Shown here: positions 12,382 through 22,456 of the stretch, piece by piece
How the letters are laid out: each line of letters starts with the position of its first letter
Position numbering within the stretch: position 1 is the stretch's first letter
Assembly (NCBI GenBank): GCA_963513935.1
Contig: OY740774.1
Span: forward strand, 27,051,949 to 27,115,948
Origin: Aphrophora alni
Taxonomy: Eukaryota; Arthropoda; Insecta; Hemiptera; Aphrophoridae
DNA: 64,000 nt
Direction of reading: 5' to 3'
The notes under the pieces: model-generated
What the model was told of the DNA's origin: nothing
Databases searched by the model: none
Seen by the model: the letters and a program-made list of their open reading frames with translations, nothing else
Position numbers and translations under genes: made by a program

Positions 12382-12535
12382 TATAACAATACTAAAATTG
12401 TATGAATAAATCAAAAAATATAACAATAATCTAGGCTATACCTAATAGACAAAAGGGGTATAACAATACTAAAATTGTATGAATAAATCAAAAAATATAA
12501 CATTAATCTAAGCTATATTTAATAGACAAAAGGGG
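12382..12535. repeat. 77-bp direct tandem duplication
   Basis: TATAACAATACTAAAATTGT starts at 12382 and again at 12459. Both units continue through a block like GGCTATACCTAATAGACAAA, with a few substitutions. Confidence 0.9.
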
Positions 12536-13184
12536 GGGGAACCACTGCCTATTCTCAATATGTTTATTTATTGTTCCAATTTATTTTGTAGAAATTAATG
12601 TTACGTACAAATATCAGAACATATATTTTTAAGGCATGTAGATTTATTAATCTTTTCATTTTAGCAAGTTGACATTGATTTAAAATTGTCTTGAACAGTA
12701 GGCCTACATAGTTTATCAAAATGATAAATTACTGTATATAGAGATGTAAGCAATACATGTGACCAATATAACTTTATTTGCTCATCTGCAGATATTAGTA
12801 GGTCGATATTGAAACTTAAAATTGGACAACATCTAAATTACAAAATTGTTTGAACTACTAAACATAGGCTATATTTAACACATCATGTAGAATGAGGTGA
12901 CATTAATATCTCTTATAATTTAGTATAGAAAGTTGGGTAATTATAGATTGTGTAGTGCTGTTGAATTTTATGACAAAAAAATCATGAAATTGGTTACTAC
13001 CTACCTTAATTTTATAAAAGTAGATCATATTAGATGTCGGAAGACACTTTTGAAATACCAACTCAATATTTCTGTCAAAAATAAGCAATTTACAAGTTTA
13101 CATCCAATCTTTACATGCAATGAGCCTATGCATCTAGGTTCCTAAGTCAAGCATAGCTAACTAAATAGAATGTCCTTAGAAGTG

Positions 13185-13186
13185 TA

Positions 13187-13243
<57 letters not shown>
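13185..13243. repeat. (TA)n microsatellite
   Basis: 59-bp nearly pure TA tract (67 bp in copy 2). The rest of 12536-13600 has no gene. Open frames on both strands at 12903-13145 overlap each other, and substitutions between the copies fall in them. They show no recognisable product. Confidence 0.9.
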
Positions 13244-13247
<4 letters not shown>

Positions 13248-13600
13248 CCTAGCCAGATCTAATAAACAACAAAGGTCTGGGAAGGTAATTATATATTGTT
13301 ACCTGCACAAACCATGGTTGTTTCATTACTTTAATTTGTAACAATATTTTAATATTAGTGAGGCAGTTGTAATAATTTGCACATCATGTAAACCATAGCA
13401 TAAGTCCTATAGGCCCTACTTAAGCCACCTTTAAGTAAACAATTACTTTAAAAACATATGATTAATGACAAACAATGTAAATATTCTAATTTTTGACAGA
13501 AATAAATATTGAGTTTTGGTATACTTTAAACATGTCTTCCGAAAATAAATATGGGTATTGTTTACTTAAAAGTAGTTCCTAATTTTCAAGATTTAATATT

Positions 13601-13870
13601 TTTATCGTCTACTATATATCTTACTTATCTTAAATAATGTTTTCCTTACAGAATGTTTACTTTTTTCCACTGAAAAATCACAATCTAAAAACTACCAAAT
13701 CTGACGTACTTATAGGTTAAAACATAATGGCAATGTTAATGGCTTATGGTTTGATGCATGTGCATTACAAAATGACTACACTAGATCCCTATTTATGTCA
13801 CGACAGGTTTTTCCAGGACCTACATTAATCACCTGGCTAACCTTTCATAGGTTTATTGAAGTTAATAATT
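13601..13870. repeat. Diverged relative of the foldback element
   Basis: TTTATCGTCTACTA, TGTTTTCCTTACAGA, CACTGAAAAATCACAATCTA, TATGGTTTGATGCATG and CACGACAGG match in order the two arms and centre of the foldback at 766-1868. This shows that the foldback is a dispersed family. The copy 2 equivalent is 44175-44444. The following 13871-14605 shows nothing else except an indel of 6 bases near 14231 between the copies. Confidence 0.65.
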
Positions 13871-14601
13871 TGGAATTAGATTATTAATATGGAGGATTGA
13901 CACCATCAAGATTGAAATATCTTTACAGTAGTAACTTTAGTAAATTTTAAGGGGTTTGAAAGTAGGCTATATCATCGAATGTAACTCTAGGCTAGGTTAT
14001 GATAAACATAACTTGGTAGGCATAATTTTGAAAGATAGAGTATAGAAGAGAGGGAAAGAAATAATATAAAACTACAACAGCTAAGTAATTACTAAAATAT
14101 CAATCAATACTAATAATAACTAATAAATAGTTACAAATAAAATAGACAAGTAAATGAATACTAACTTGAAAAATAGGGTCATCCATTTATAAAAATTCAT
14201 TTAATCCTATCCCTATCATTTAATTAAGATATAGATCTCATCACGTTAGACTTGGGCTAACCGCTTCAAACATGACTAAAAACATCAGTTTCAGTACTAT
14301 CAGTATCGGCGAGTAGATAAACCAGTTCCATATTCCAATTGTATGCTTTTCAACTTATATCTGAGGTCATTTTTAAGATAATATTATAATTACATTGACA
14401 TGTTCATACAGCATACAGCTTAGAATCGATCATTTAAAATACCAAAGAATTACATTGGAATAGAAAAAAATGGGTTTAAAAAAACTACTTTACTTATAAA
14501 AAAATACTTTTAGATATGTGATTGTCTCTAGAAAAACAAACATAAATAATGTAATAAATTTAAAATGACTTTTGTGACGATAATTTAATGGACACAAATG
14601 T

Positions 14602-14605
<4 letters not shown>

Positions 14606-14650
<45 letters not shown>
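14606..14650. repeat. (TA)n microsatellite, retroelement target
   Basis: TA tract into which the errantivirus inserted. The TA run resumes at 22312 on the other side. It is 45 bp here and 55 bp in copy 2 (45186-45240). Confidence 0.95.
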
Positions 14651-14652
<2 letters not shown>

Positions 14653-14951
14653 TTACGTGTCGGGCCGTAACGATTAGGTTTTTAAAAAAATGTTTTATTT
14701 CTTTAAACAACCTTTATTTATTATAACAATTTTAATATTCACTTAAAATATATTACAATAAATGTTTTAACGTGTTATACAGTGAAACTATGATCTAGTG
14801 ATACTTAATAGCACGGAGTCTGGTTTGGAACTAACTATCCTTTCTTACTTTACTATTAAAGAAAACTATGCTGACTCAACACTAAAGCTTCTAGGAGCTT
14901 GTAGAGACTTCCATGAATACCGCTGACTAAACAATATTTCTCAATGTAACT
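14651..14951 (-). repeat. 3' LTR, copy 1
   Basis: 301 bp, starting AGTTACGTGTCGGGCCGTAA on the plus strand and ending at GTAACT. AATAAA-type polyadenylation signals occur on the minus strand, seen as TTTATT on the plus strand. One base differs from the 5' LTR at 22011-22311. Confidence 0.95.
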
Positions 14952-14962
14952 CCTCCATCCCT
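14952..14962 (-). promoter_or_regulatory. Polypurine tract, copy 1
   Basis: On the minus strand AGGGATGGAGG directly precedes the 3' LTR, where plus-strand DNA synthesis is primed. One T interrupts the purines. The copy 2 tract is 45542-45552. Confidence 0.6.
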
Positions 14963-15039
14963 AAAGAGAACTTCGGGGGTAGGTTGAGACACCTGCACAT
15001 TAGAAGGGTGTATAAGTTCGAGGCATTTTCCTATAATAT

Positions 15040-16629
15040 CTATAGGCCGTGTGTGTATAACACCACTATGATTATCATGCTATACAAACCTATAGTCCAA
15101 ATGTTTAAATCTGAATTTATTTCTATGCTTTTATGTAATTTTGAAATTCGGTTTATAGTTATTTTTTCTAAATCCAATTTTTGTAATGTAATTGAGAAAT
15201 CGGGTTGTTGGTTAGTTTCTAACTTTAGATCAGTGGCATCTAATATTTTGGGATGTCCAACTTTTGTATTACTGGAGTACATTAGTCTCTTATTATCATA
15301 CATTACAATTTCATTATCACTTACATATACTAGATATACACCATATAAAGATATTTCATTAGTTTCACTATTACTAATTAATTTTAATGTTTCTCTCTTA
15401 GGAGCTACTATTAGATATTGTCTTATTTCTGGTATAAAGTTTATCACATTATCCTCAATCACTAGGTCAACATATTGACAGTTTGTTGACGTCCCGAGAT
15501 TTATTATAGAACTTTCACATTCCAGGTCCTGATGTACAATTTGGGAAAATGAGCATATTTGATGTCCATTAATTCTATTACTACACACATCTTTTAATCC
15601 TAACATTACTTCCTGTGAATTTGTCTTATGAACTAGTACATGTCTTACACTAGGGATAATTGTTATAAATTTAGAGTTATATAGTGTAGGTACAGGGTTT
15701 AACTGATATAATGTATAATTTACAGGTTCTACAATTGGTAAATTAATAAAATAGATTATTTCCTTAGAACTAATTTTGCAATTTACCTCCAAAATATTTT
15801 CCATTTCCCAAATATTGTCTACATTAAAGTCAATAGGTATTCTTCTTCCATAATACATTTTAATTTTGTTTATTTCTATTAAAAGTTCCTGTGAGGACAC
15901 CACACTAGGATGCAGTGTTCCTAACTTACAAAATGTTAAGGAATTCTCTATATCTTGCATTAAATGCAACATGATATTATAAATGACATTCAATTGATTC
16001 AATATATTTCTAAATTGCTCTATTTTTATCTGATCGTCAATCTGTTCTCTTACTGCTAACAATTTGTTTTGTAATTCATCAAAATTATAATTAATAATAC
16101 CTATAGTTCTATTGAATTCTTCAATAACATCAACATTAATGGAATATTGGGAGTCTAATTGTTGTAACATTATTTTCTGATTAAATTTTAAATCTTCCAT
16201 TATTTTTTCGTACTTTTCCCCATCATATGAATCTAGGTTACCTGTAATAGACTTTACAAATGACCCTAACCCATTAATAAGTCCTCTTCTTACCCTAGTT
16301 TCTTTAAATATAATAATCTCCAATTTCTCATTTAATACATCTCTAGTATGATTAATATACTTCATATAATTCATCATATCTCTTAATTTATTACCAGTGT
16401 CTGTGACTAAATCTATTTTATTAAACATATCTGCAGTACAACCTTGACATCTATTTTGAAAATAAATTAACACATCATTATAATATTTTTCAACATTATT
16501 TATCTGATTTTTAAAGTTTTCCAATTCAAATTTATGGACAAAGGTGTGGTAGGAAGTTTTTAGTTTGGCAGGACCAAGTTCAATAGGGATTATTCCTATA
16601 TTTTGTGTTATGTTCTTCACCTCGTACAT
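15040..16629 (-). CDS. env: Errantivirus Env, F-type fusion glycoprotein (copy 1)
   Basis: 529 residues from the first Met of the ORF. A furin-type site RVRR is at residues 112-115. It is followed at 116-133 by the glycine-rich segment with N-x-x-G spacing found in errantivirus Env and baculovirus F proteins, and then by long helical stretches. A C-terminal hydrophobic anchor (about 507-525) has only a few residues after it. There are several N-x-S/T sites. It has no N-terminal signal peptide of its own. The frame is open for about 17 codons upstream of this Met, back through a splice-acceptor-like AG at 16664-16665 inside the end of pol. Env is therefore probably made from a spliced RNA whose first exon is in the leader ORF. 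Expected role: membrane glycoprotein of particles or cell-to-cell transfer; activity is not shown. One synonymous difference to copy 2 was seen at 15490. Confidence 0.9.
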   Translation of the reverse strand: MYEVKNITQNIGIIPIELGPAKLKTSYHTFVHKFELENFKNQINNVEKYYNDVLIYFQNRCQGCTADMFNKIDLVTDTGNKLRDMMNYMKYINHTRDVLNEKLEIIIFKETRVRRGLINGLGSFVKSITGNLDSYDGEKYEKIMEDLKFNQKIMLQQLDSQYSINVDVIEEFNRTIGIINYNFDELQNKLLAVREQIDDQIKIEQFRNILNQLNVIYNIMLHLMQDIENSLTFCKLGTLHPSVVSSQELLIEINKIKMYYGRRIPIDFNVDNIWEMENILEVNCKISSKEIIYFINLPIVEPVNYTLYQLNPVPTLYNSKFITIIPSVRHVLVHKTNSQEVMLGLKDVCSNRINGHQICSFSQIVHQDLECESSIINLGTSTNCQYVDLVIEDNVINFIPEIRQYLIVAPKRETLKLISNSETNEISLYGVYLVYVSDNEIVMYDNKRLMYSSNTKVGHPKILDATDLKLETNQQPDFSITLQKLDLEKITINRISKLHKSIEINSDLNIWTIGLYSMIIIVVLYTHGL

Positions 16630-16640
16630 CTCTGCTGTGC

Positions 16641-19600
16641 TTATTCCATACGTGATGACGAACCTGCAACGGGTGAAACGTTTTTATCAGGGACTTTCTT
16701 TTTCCTAGGTCTCTTGATATTTGATAAATGTATTTTGTCTTTAGTATTGTGGTGTCTAGCTTTAATTTTGGCAGTTTTCCTTACCGGGTTAATTGAAGTA
16801 ATCTGCTCCTTATTATACTTATTTTTTGTTTTACCCTGCTTCTGCATGGTTTTTACATACACTTCTTGGGGTATGTCTGGAAGTGGTTCCTTATTAGCAT
16901 TCCTTTTCTGCAAAACATTCTCCTTAATTCTGGAATTTATTTCTTTTATATTTTCGTATAATTTTTTAGTCCTTTCTTTATGTGAACTTACGTAATCATT
17001 AATAACTCTATTTTCTAAATCTATGTCTAAAGCTGAATTAATTTTTATGTGTCCATATAATATTTCTACTGGTGTTAATTTTGTGACTGAGTGTAGGGTG
17101 TTATTATATGCGATAACAGCATATTTCATTTTTTGTGAAATAGTTAAATTTTTAAATTCTGCTTGATTATTTAAAAGTCTAATATGTTCAACTATAGTGG
17201 AGTGAACTCTTTCACATAATCCATTGGACTGCGGGTGTTGTGTGCTAACAAAATGAACTTTTATTCGGTGTAATTGTAATATTTCCTTAACTACCTTATT
17301 ATTAAATTCCGTTCCATTATCTGAAATGATTATGTCGGGTACTCCATATCCGTTAAAGAAGCTGATTAGTTTCTCACTAATCTCAGTGGCTTGCGGACTC
17401 GTTATCTCGTACATTTGGAGATATCTCGAGAACGTGTCAACCACAGTCAAGAACTTAGAATTCTCGAAACTTGCTGTATCGACAGAGATTATTTCAATCG
17501 GCTTACTTGCTGTGGGCGTCAATGTTAGCTCGGTTTTCAAAGGCACTCTTTCATACTTTGCTCGTAAGCATATGTCGCAATTGTTGATAAATTCTTGAAC
17601 GTCACTCCTGATATTAGGCCAATAGAATTTACGTTTAATTTGATTATACGTTTCTGTAATGCCCCGGTGATTAGTTTTACTCACGTGATAGTTATTTATG
17701 ATTTCCTGAACTTCTTCTGGGTCGGTTACATCCAATAATTTAATGTTATTTTTGACTAAATTTAATTGTGAATTCCTAAAGTTTCTTGAAACACATGCTG
17801 CAAATCTCTCATAAAAATCGTCCTTAAAATACAAGTTATATTTAACGTTGGGTACTAGGTATTGTTTTATGAAATTGATTACATCTTGGTCAAAATTATT
17901 TTCTGAAATTTCTACTAATAATCTCATTTTAGTTATTCCAAATAGTTTTTTAATTATTACTTTTCTCGGCTGATATTTAACTAGAGAGAATATGATTTGA
18001 TTTTTTCCGAAATTTACTGGTTCCTCTGATATGGGAATTCCTACCTGGGTATTTCCTTCATAATTAGAGTGTACAGTTCCATCAGTTTCTTCATTTTCAT
18101 CCACGTTGACAATTATTGACTCATTGTCTTTTAATATTGAAGAATAAGGTTGCAGCGATTCCTCGTCACTATCTAATTCAGGGAAATATAACTGCATTGA
18201 TTGTTCTACTATCTTCCTCAGATCTTCATTGGTTTCCTCTTGGTTTTCCGGTGGTCGATTTTCAGTAATGTTTAATTGAATTCTTGATAACGCATCAGCA
18301 TTTTGATTAAGTTTGCCTCGCTTATATTTTATTTCATAATTAAATTCTTCCAATTTTAGTCTCCATCTTAATAATTTTGAATTCGGCTCTTTTATCGAAA
18401 ATAACCACTGTAATGGTTTGTGGTCCGTGTAAATTGTAAATTTTGTCCCAAACAAGTATGGTCGAAAATATTTGGTTGCCCATACGATTCCTAAAAGTTC
18501 CTTCTCAATGGTCGAAAGATTAGTCTCGCTTTTGTTCAGAGTTCTGCTGGCGTAAGCAATGGGTAAGTCTGCTCCATTGTGGTCTTGACTTAATACAGCT
18601 CCTATTGCGTAATCACTCGCGTCTGTGGTTAATACAAATTCCTTTTCAAAGTCAGGATACTGTAGTACTGGCTCATTACATAATGCATTTTTGCATTGTT
18701 CGAAACAATTAATATATTCTTTATTACTTATGTCTATTTTAGCGTTTTTCCTTAAACAACTTGTGAACGGTTTTGTCATTTTGGCAAAATCTTTTATAAA
18801 TTTTCTATAGTATCCTACAAGCCCTAAAAAACCTTTAATTTGTTTACTTGTTTTCGGTATAGGATAATTTTTTATTGTTTTAATTTTTTCCGGATTTGGC
18901 TTAACTCCTTCAGGTGTTACAACATGACCCAAATATGCTACTTCCTTTCGTAAAAATTCTGTCTTGTCTAACTGTACCTTAAAGTTTGCTTTTCTTAATC
19001 TGTCGAAAACTTCTCGTAATCGGTTTAGGTGTTCTTGAAGGCTGGTCGAATAAATTATTATATCGTCTAGATACACTAAACAAGTCTCATTTTGTATTCC
19101 CCTTAATATGTTATTAACAACCCTCTGAAATAGAGGTGGGGATGTTTTTAACCCCATCGGCATCCTTAGGAACTCATAGTGCCCGTTTCCTGTAGAGCCC
19201 GTTTCCTGTAGAGAAAGCGGTTTTTTCTATGCTGTCTGGATCCATTTCAATTTGATGAAATCCAGTAGCCAAATCTAAAGTTGTAAAATATTGGGATCTT
19301 CCTAATTTATCTAAGATGTCGGTAATGTTTGGTAGCGGGAATTTGTCGTCTATTGTTTTCGAATTTAGTCCTCTGAAGTCAACTACTAGCCGAAATTTAC
19401 GTTTTCCGGATGCGTCTAGTTTTTTTGGCACAATCCAAATTGGGCTATTCCATGGCGACATGGAATGTCTAATTATTTTTTGCTTTAGCATTTCTTCAAT
19501 TTGATTATCAATTTCTTTCCTATAAACTTCCGGATATCGATAGTTTCTCGTGTAAACGGGAATCTCATCTACCGTCTTAATTTTATGTTTTATCTGATTG

Positions 19601-20460
19601 GTGAAAGTTAAATCACTTCCTTCTATATAAAAAATATCTGAATATTCTTTTACTAATTTTAATATTTCCTGTTTCTCCTCAGAATTCATGTGATTAGTTC
19701 TGATTTTATTTAGGTCCAGTTTAGGTTTATTGACATTTATTGAGTTGAAATTTGCATTTGATTTGTTTAAACAATTTTTTGAGTTATTGTCAAAGATTTC
19801 AAAATCACTTAAAGATTCTATTTTTATTGGTTTTGGCGTTACTTTCGTATTTTCCATATTATTATTAATAATAGGGCATAAGGCTTCTCCATTTTTAACA
19901 GTAACTAAACATTGTGGAACCTCTAAACCTTTTGCACGCATGTAGGGTATTATTCCCTGACCATTACATATGTTTTCTACTTTTATTCCAACGACTTGCT
20001 TGCTACGAGCTTGTATTAAATAGCTACTCACGTCCTTATTAATATTATTATTGTTAGATTCCATTTTTTGTTTATTTTCAGATTCTTCTGTGTTGAGATA
20101 ATGAATAGTTATATTTTTATCTGGTGTTTTTAATTCATTATTTGTAAAATCCAAATTTAATTTTAATTTCTTCATATTGTCTAATCCTAACAATAAGTCA
20201 AAATTTTTATGGAAATTGAATAAATAGAATTTTGCTTCCTTTTTTCCTAATATTGGTACTTTGCAACAATACTTCTCTCTTGATACACCATGTGCAGTGG
20301 AAACTTCAAAAGGTTCTTGTTTTATACTACTTTTATACAAATGAAACGCTAAATTTTTTGAAATAAAGGATTTAGTGCTTCCTGTATCAATCAATACTTT
20401 TAAATTGGTTTTTGGCTCGAAAAAATATGGTAATTCATTATATTCATTATGGATGTTCAT
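16641..20460 (-). pseudogene. pol: Errantivirus Pol, frameshifted (copy 1)
   Basis: Two frames replace the single pol ORF. A 428-codon frame (19174-20460) holds the protease, with DTGS at residues 25-28, and the first part of reverse transcriptase up to the LDLATG motif. An 840-codon frame (16641-19163) holds the rest: YLDD at its residues 31-34, RNase H and integrase. The break is a 16-bp tandem duplication, CCCGTTTCCTGTAGAG at 19182-19197 repeated at 19198-19213 (plus strand), which falls between the first catalytic Asp and the YLDD of RT. Everything else matches the intact copy 2. Either this is a recent lesion after the segmental duplication or an assembly error. Confidence 0.93.
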
Positions 20461-21494
20461 TATTTTGAATCTGTCCCTAGGCTGATATCGCCTAAAAAAT
20501 AATCGCCTTCCACTAAATTGTCTCCTTCATCTAAACTTATCGCGTTAAATTGATCCTGTAAATATTCCGTTTCCGAATTTTCTGCGTAATATTCCTCGTT
20601 TGGCTCGATGTCAGGTAAATCCTCAACGAATTCTTCATCGGCGGATTTTCCTGTCATTTGATACATTTTTGTATTTCTGATCGTGTTGTCCGTCTGTCGC
20701 GTTGAAATACTCATTGGAGTCGGCTTATAAGGCTTTTGATTTGTATTCACCTTTTGCGGATTGTAAAATTGTGGTCTTAATTGTTGTGGTCTATTAAAGT
20801 GCGAGTTCTGATAATTTTGTTGGTTTTGTGGATTTTGGAAAGGTTGATTTAATGGATATTTTTGAAAAGATTTATTTGGCATTGGTCTCTGAATTTGAAT
20901 CGGTCTATTAACCATTGGTCTACTATTATGTTGAAATGCTTTGTTGATTTTAAATTGGAAATCGTTAATGAGCATATTTAAAGCTCCTTCTAAACTATCG
21001 GGATTCTTTGTTCGCATTAGGGATCCTAATGGTTCCTGCAAACCTCTTAATGCTAATTTCCTAACATAAGTGCATAGCACATCCCTGGCAGTTGTTTCAT
21101 TGTTACAGAAAAATGATATTTGTAAATTTAACAATTTATTTATTCTTTCATAAAATTTAAATGGTGATTCATTATTCTCTTGTTTCAATTCTGACATTTC
21201 TAAATTTAATGTAAAGCAATCTCTTCTGTCCAAATATGTTGCTAACAAAATTTTTCTGACTTCAGTCCATGAATAGGTATTTGAATTTACAACTACTTCT
21301 AAAGCTTGTCCCTTTAATTTACTCAAAATAGATGAAAACAAATATTTGTTTTGAAAATCTTCAGGGTTCTCTACTACAAAGAATTTAGATACAACCTTAT
21401 CGCAAATGGAAATAAAGCGACTTAACATAGCCGGTTCTCCGTTATATTCGGGAATCATATCCAAATACTCTTTTTTTAACGTGGGAGTTGCCAT
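20460..21494 (-). CDS. gag: Errantivirus Gag (copy 1)
   Basis: 344 residues. The N-terminal two thirds are helical capsid-like sequence. The region about 195-265 is rich in Asn, Gln, Pro and basic residues, and the C-terminal 60 residues are acidic. There is no CCHC zinc knuckle, as is usual for errantivirus Gag, where a basic region is thought to bind RNA. The start is the first ATG after the leader, with AAAATGGC context. The stop overlaps the pol ATG, so Pol must be reached by -1 frameshift or by termination-reinitiation. It should form the particle core. Confidence 0.92.
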   Translation of the reverse strand: MATPTLKKEYLDMIPEYNGEPAMLSRFISICDKVVSKFFVVENPEDFQNKYLFSSILSKLKGQALEVVVNSNTYSWTEVRKILLATYLDRRDCFTLNLEMSELKQENNESPFKFYERINKLLNLQISFFCNNETTARDVLCTYVRKLALRGLQEPLGSLMRTKNPDSLEGALNMLINDFQFKINKAFQHNSRPMVNRPIQIQRPMPNKSFQKYPLNQPFQNPQNQQNYQNSHFNRPQQLRPQFYNPQKVNTNQKPYKPTPMSISTRQTDNTIRNTKMYQMTGKSADEEFVEDLPDIEPNEEYYAENSETEYLQDQFNAISLDEGDNLVEGDYFLGDISLGTDSK

Positions 21495-21725
21495 TTTTAA
21501 TAAGTTTGGTCACTAATAATATATACAACACTTAATTCTAGCAAATCACTTAACCTAACAATAATAAATGCTTAATTGATATGCACGTATAATATTATTC
21601 AATTCTGAATAAAATTTTTACTTTATATAATTTGTTTTAAAATAATTACTTTTATAAATAAAAAGAATTATTATATATTTATCTTTCAATTTATTTTGAA
21701 GAAATATCTTATTTTACTTCTTTAC

Positions 21726-21968
21726 TCACAGAGAAAACACAAATATGCTCATTTTGTTTCTGATGAGAGTTTTCTTTTCTGGTGGAATCTTCTTTCCTGG
21801 TGGCTGGCGAGATGCTCTCTTGAATCTTCCAGATCTGCGTCCAGTTGACTCGTTTTTTGCAGTTTTCTTCCAAAAATTCAGCTGCTTTTGAATTTTCTTG
21901 AAGTTCGGACTTGTCTCGATAAACGGTTGAAACCGACGGTCTAATATTCGCTTAAACCTCCGAATCAC
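21726..21968 (-). CDS. Basic leader ORF between 5' LTR and gag (copy 1), probable env 5' exon
   Basis: 80 codons in the untranslated leader, 42 bases downstream of the LTR. About a third of the residues are Lys or Arg, with arginine-rich clusters near residues 3-12 and 43-53. The last eight codons begin with an internal Met at 21752 and are hydrophobic. Within the last codons lies GTGAGT (minus strand, intron start at 21729), a strong splice donor. It is in phase with the acceptor at 16664, so this ORF, or only its final eight codons, may supply the N-terminus and signal peptide of Env. Whether the full 80-codon frame is translated is unknown. There is no recognised homologue. Confidence 0.5.
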   Translation of the reverse strand: MIRRFKRILDRRFQPFIETSPNFKKIQKQLNFWKKTAKNESTGRRSGRFKRASRQPPGKKIPPEKKTLIRNKMSIFVFSL

Positions 21969-21994
21969 GTGTTCCTGCCGAAATCACGTTGTTG

Positions 21995-22011
21995 TCCTAC
22001 CGACTGCGCCA
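21995..22011 (-). promoter_or_regulatory. Primer binding site (tRNA-Ser type), copy 1
   Basis: Reading the minus strand, the last base of the 5' LTR plus the next 16 give TGGCGCAGTCGGTAGGA. This is complementary to the CCA-ended 3' terminus I recall for insect tRNA-Ser (...TCCTACCGACTGCGCCA). A serine primer that overlaps the LTR edge by one base is typical of the 17.6/297/ZAM branch of errantiviruses. The copy 2 site is 52569-52585. Confidence 0.85.
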
Positions 22012-22311
22012 GTTACGTGTCGGGCCGTAACGATTAGGTTTTAAAAAAAATGTTTTATTTCTTTAAACAACCTTTATTTATTATAACAATTTTAATATTC
22101 ACTTAAAATATATTACAATAAATGTTTTAACGTGTTATACAGTGAAACTATGATCTAGTGATACTTAATAGCACGGAGTCTGGTTTGGAACTAACTATCC
22201 TTTCTTACTTTACTATTAAAGAAAACTATGCTGACTCAACACTAAAGCTTCTAGGAGCTTGTAGAGACTTCCATGAATACCGCTGACTAAACAATATTTC
22301 TCAATGTAACT
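22011..22311 (-). repeat. 5' LTR, copy 1
   Basis: 301 bp partner of 14651-14951. It should carry the promoter for the minus-strand transcript. A TATA box is not obvious. Confidence 0.95.
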
Positions 22312-22456
22312 TATATATATATATATGTGTGTGTTATTTTCAGTTATACCTGTCTAGATTTGTTATGGTTCAATCAAGTTCCTCAACCCCTTGACATAAT
22401 GCTGTGATCCTCACAACTTTCCTCCATAGTATCACTTTTACTGTCACTAACATGAA

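Larger units (their letters stand above)
14651..22311 (-). mobile_element. Errantivirus-type LTR retrovirus, copy 1 (pol frameshifted)
   Basis: A complete 7661-bp element on the minus strand. It has 301-bp LTRs with AGTTAC...GTAACT inverted termini, flanked by TATA on both sides (14647-14650 and 22312-22315). That is the target preference and 4-bp duplication known for errantiviruses. Order in the transcribed direction: 5' LTR, tRNA-Ser-type primer site, basic leader ORF, gag, pol, env, polypurine tract, 3' LTR. The two LTRs differ at one visible base (a T/A change in the T/A run near 30 bases from the edge), so the insertion is young. A 16-bp tandem duplication breaks pol, so this copy should not encode a working polymerase. 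Confidence 0.95.

Noticed and set aside
14984..15478. 164-codon plus-strand frame over env (also 45574-46068)
   Set aside because: Antisense shadow of env; no recognisable product, and env motifs explain the open frame.
16603..16995. 130-codon plus-strand hydrophobic frame over the pol end (also 47193-47585)
   Set aside because: Antisense of the Lys-rich C-terminal pol region, which reads as Phe/Leu-rich on the other strand.
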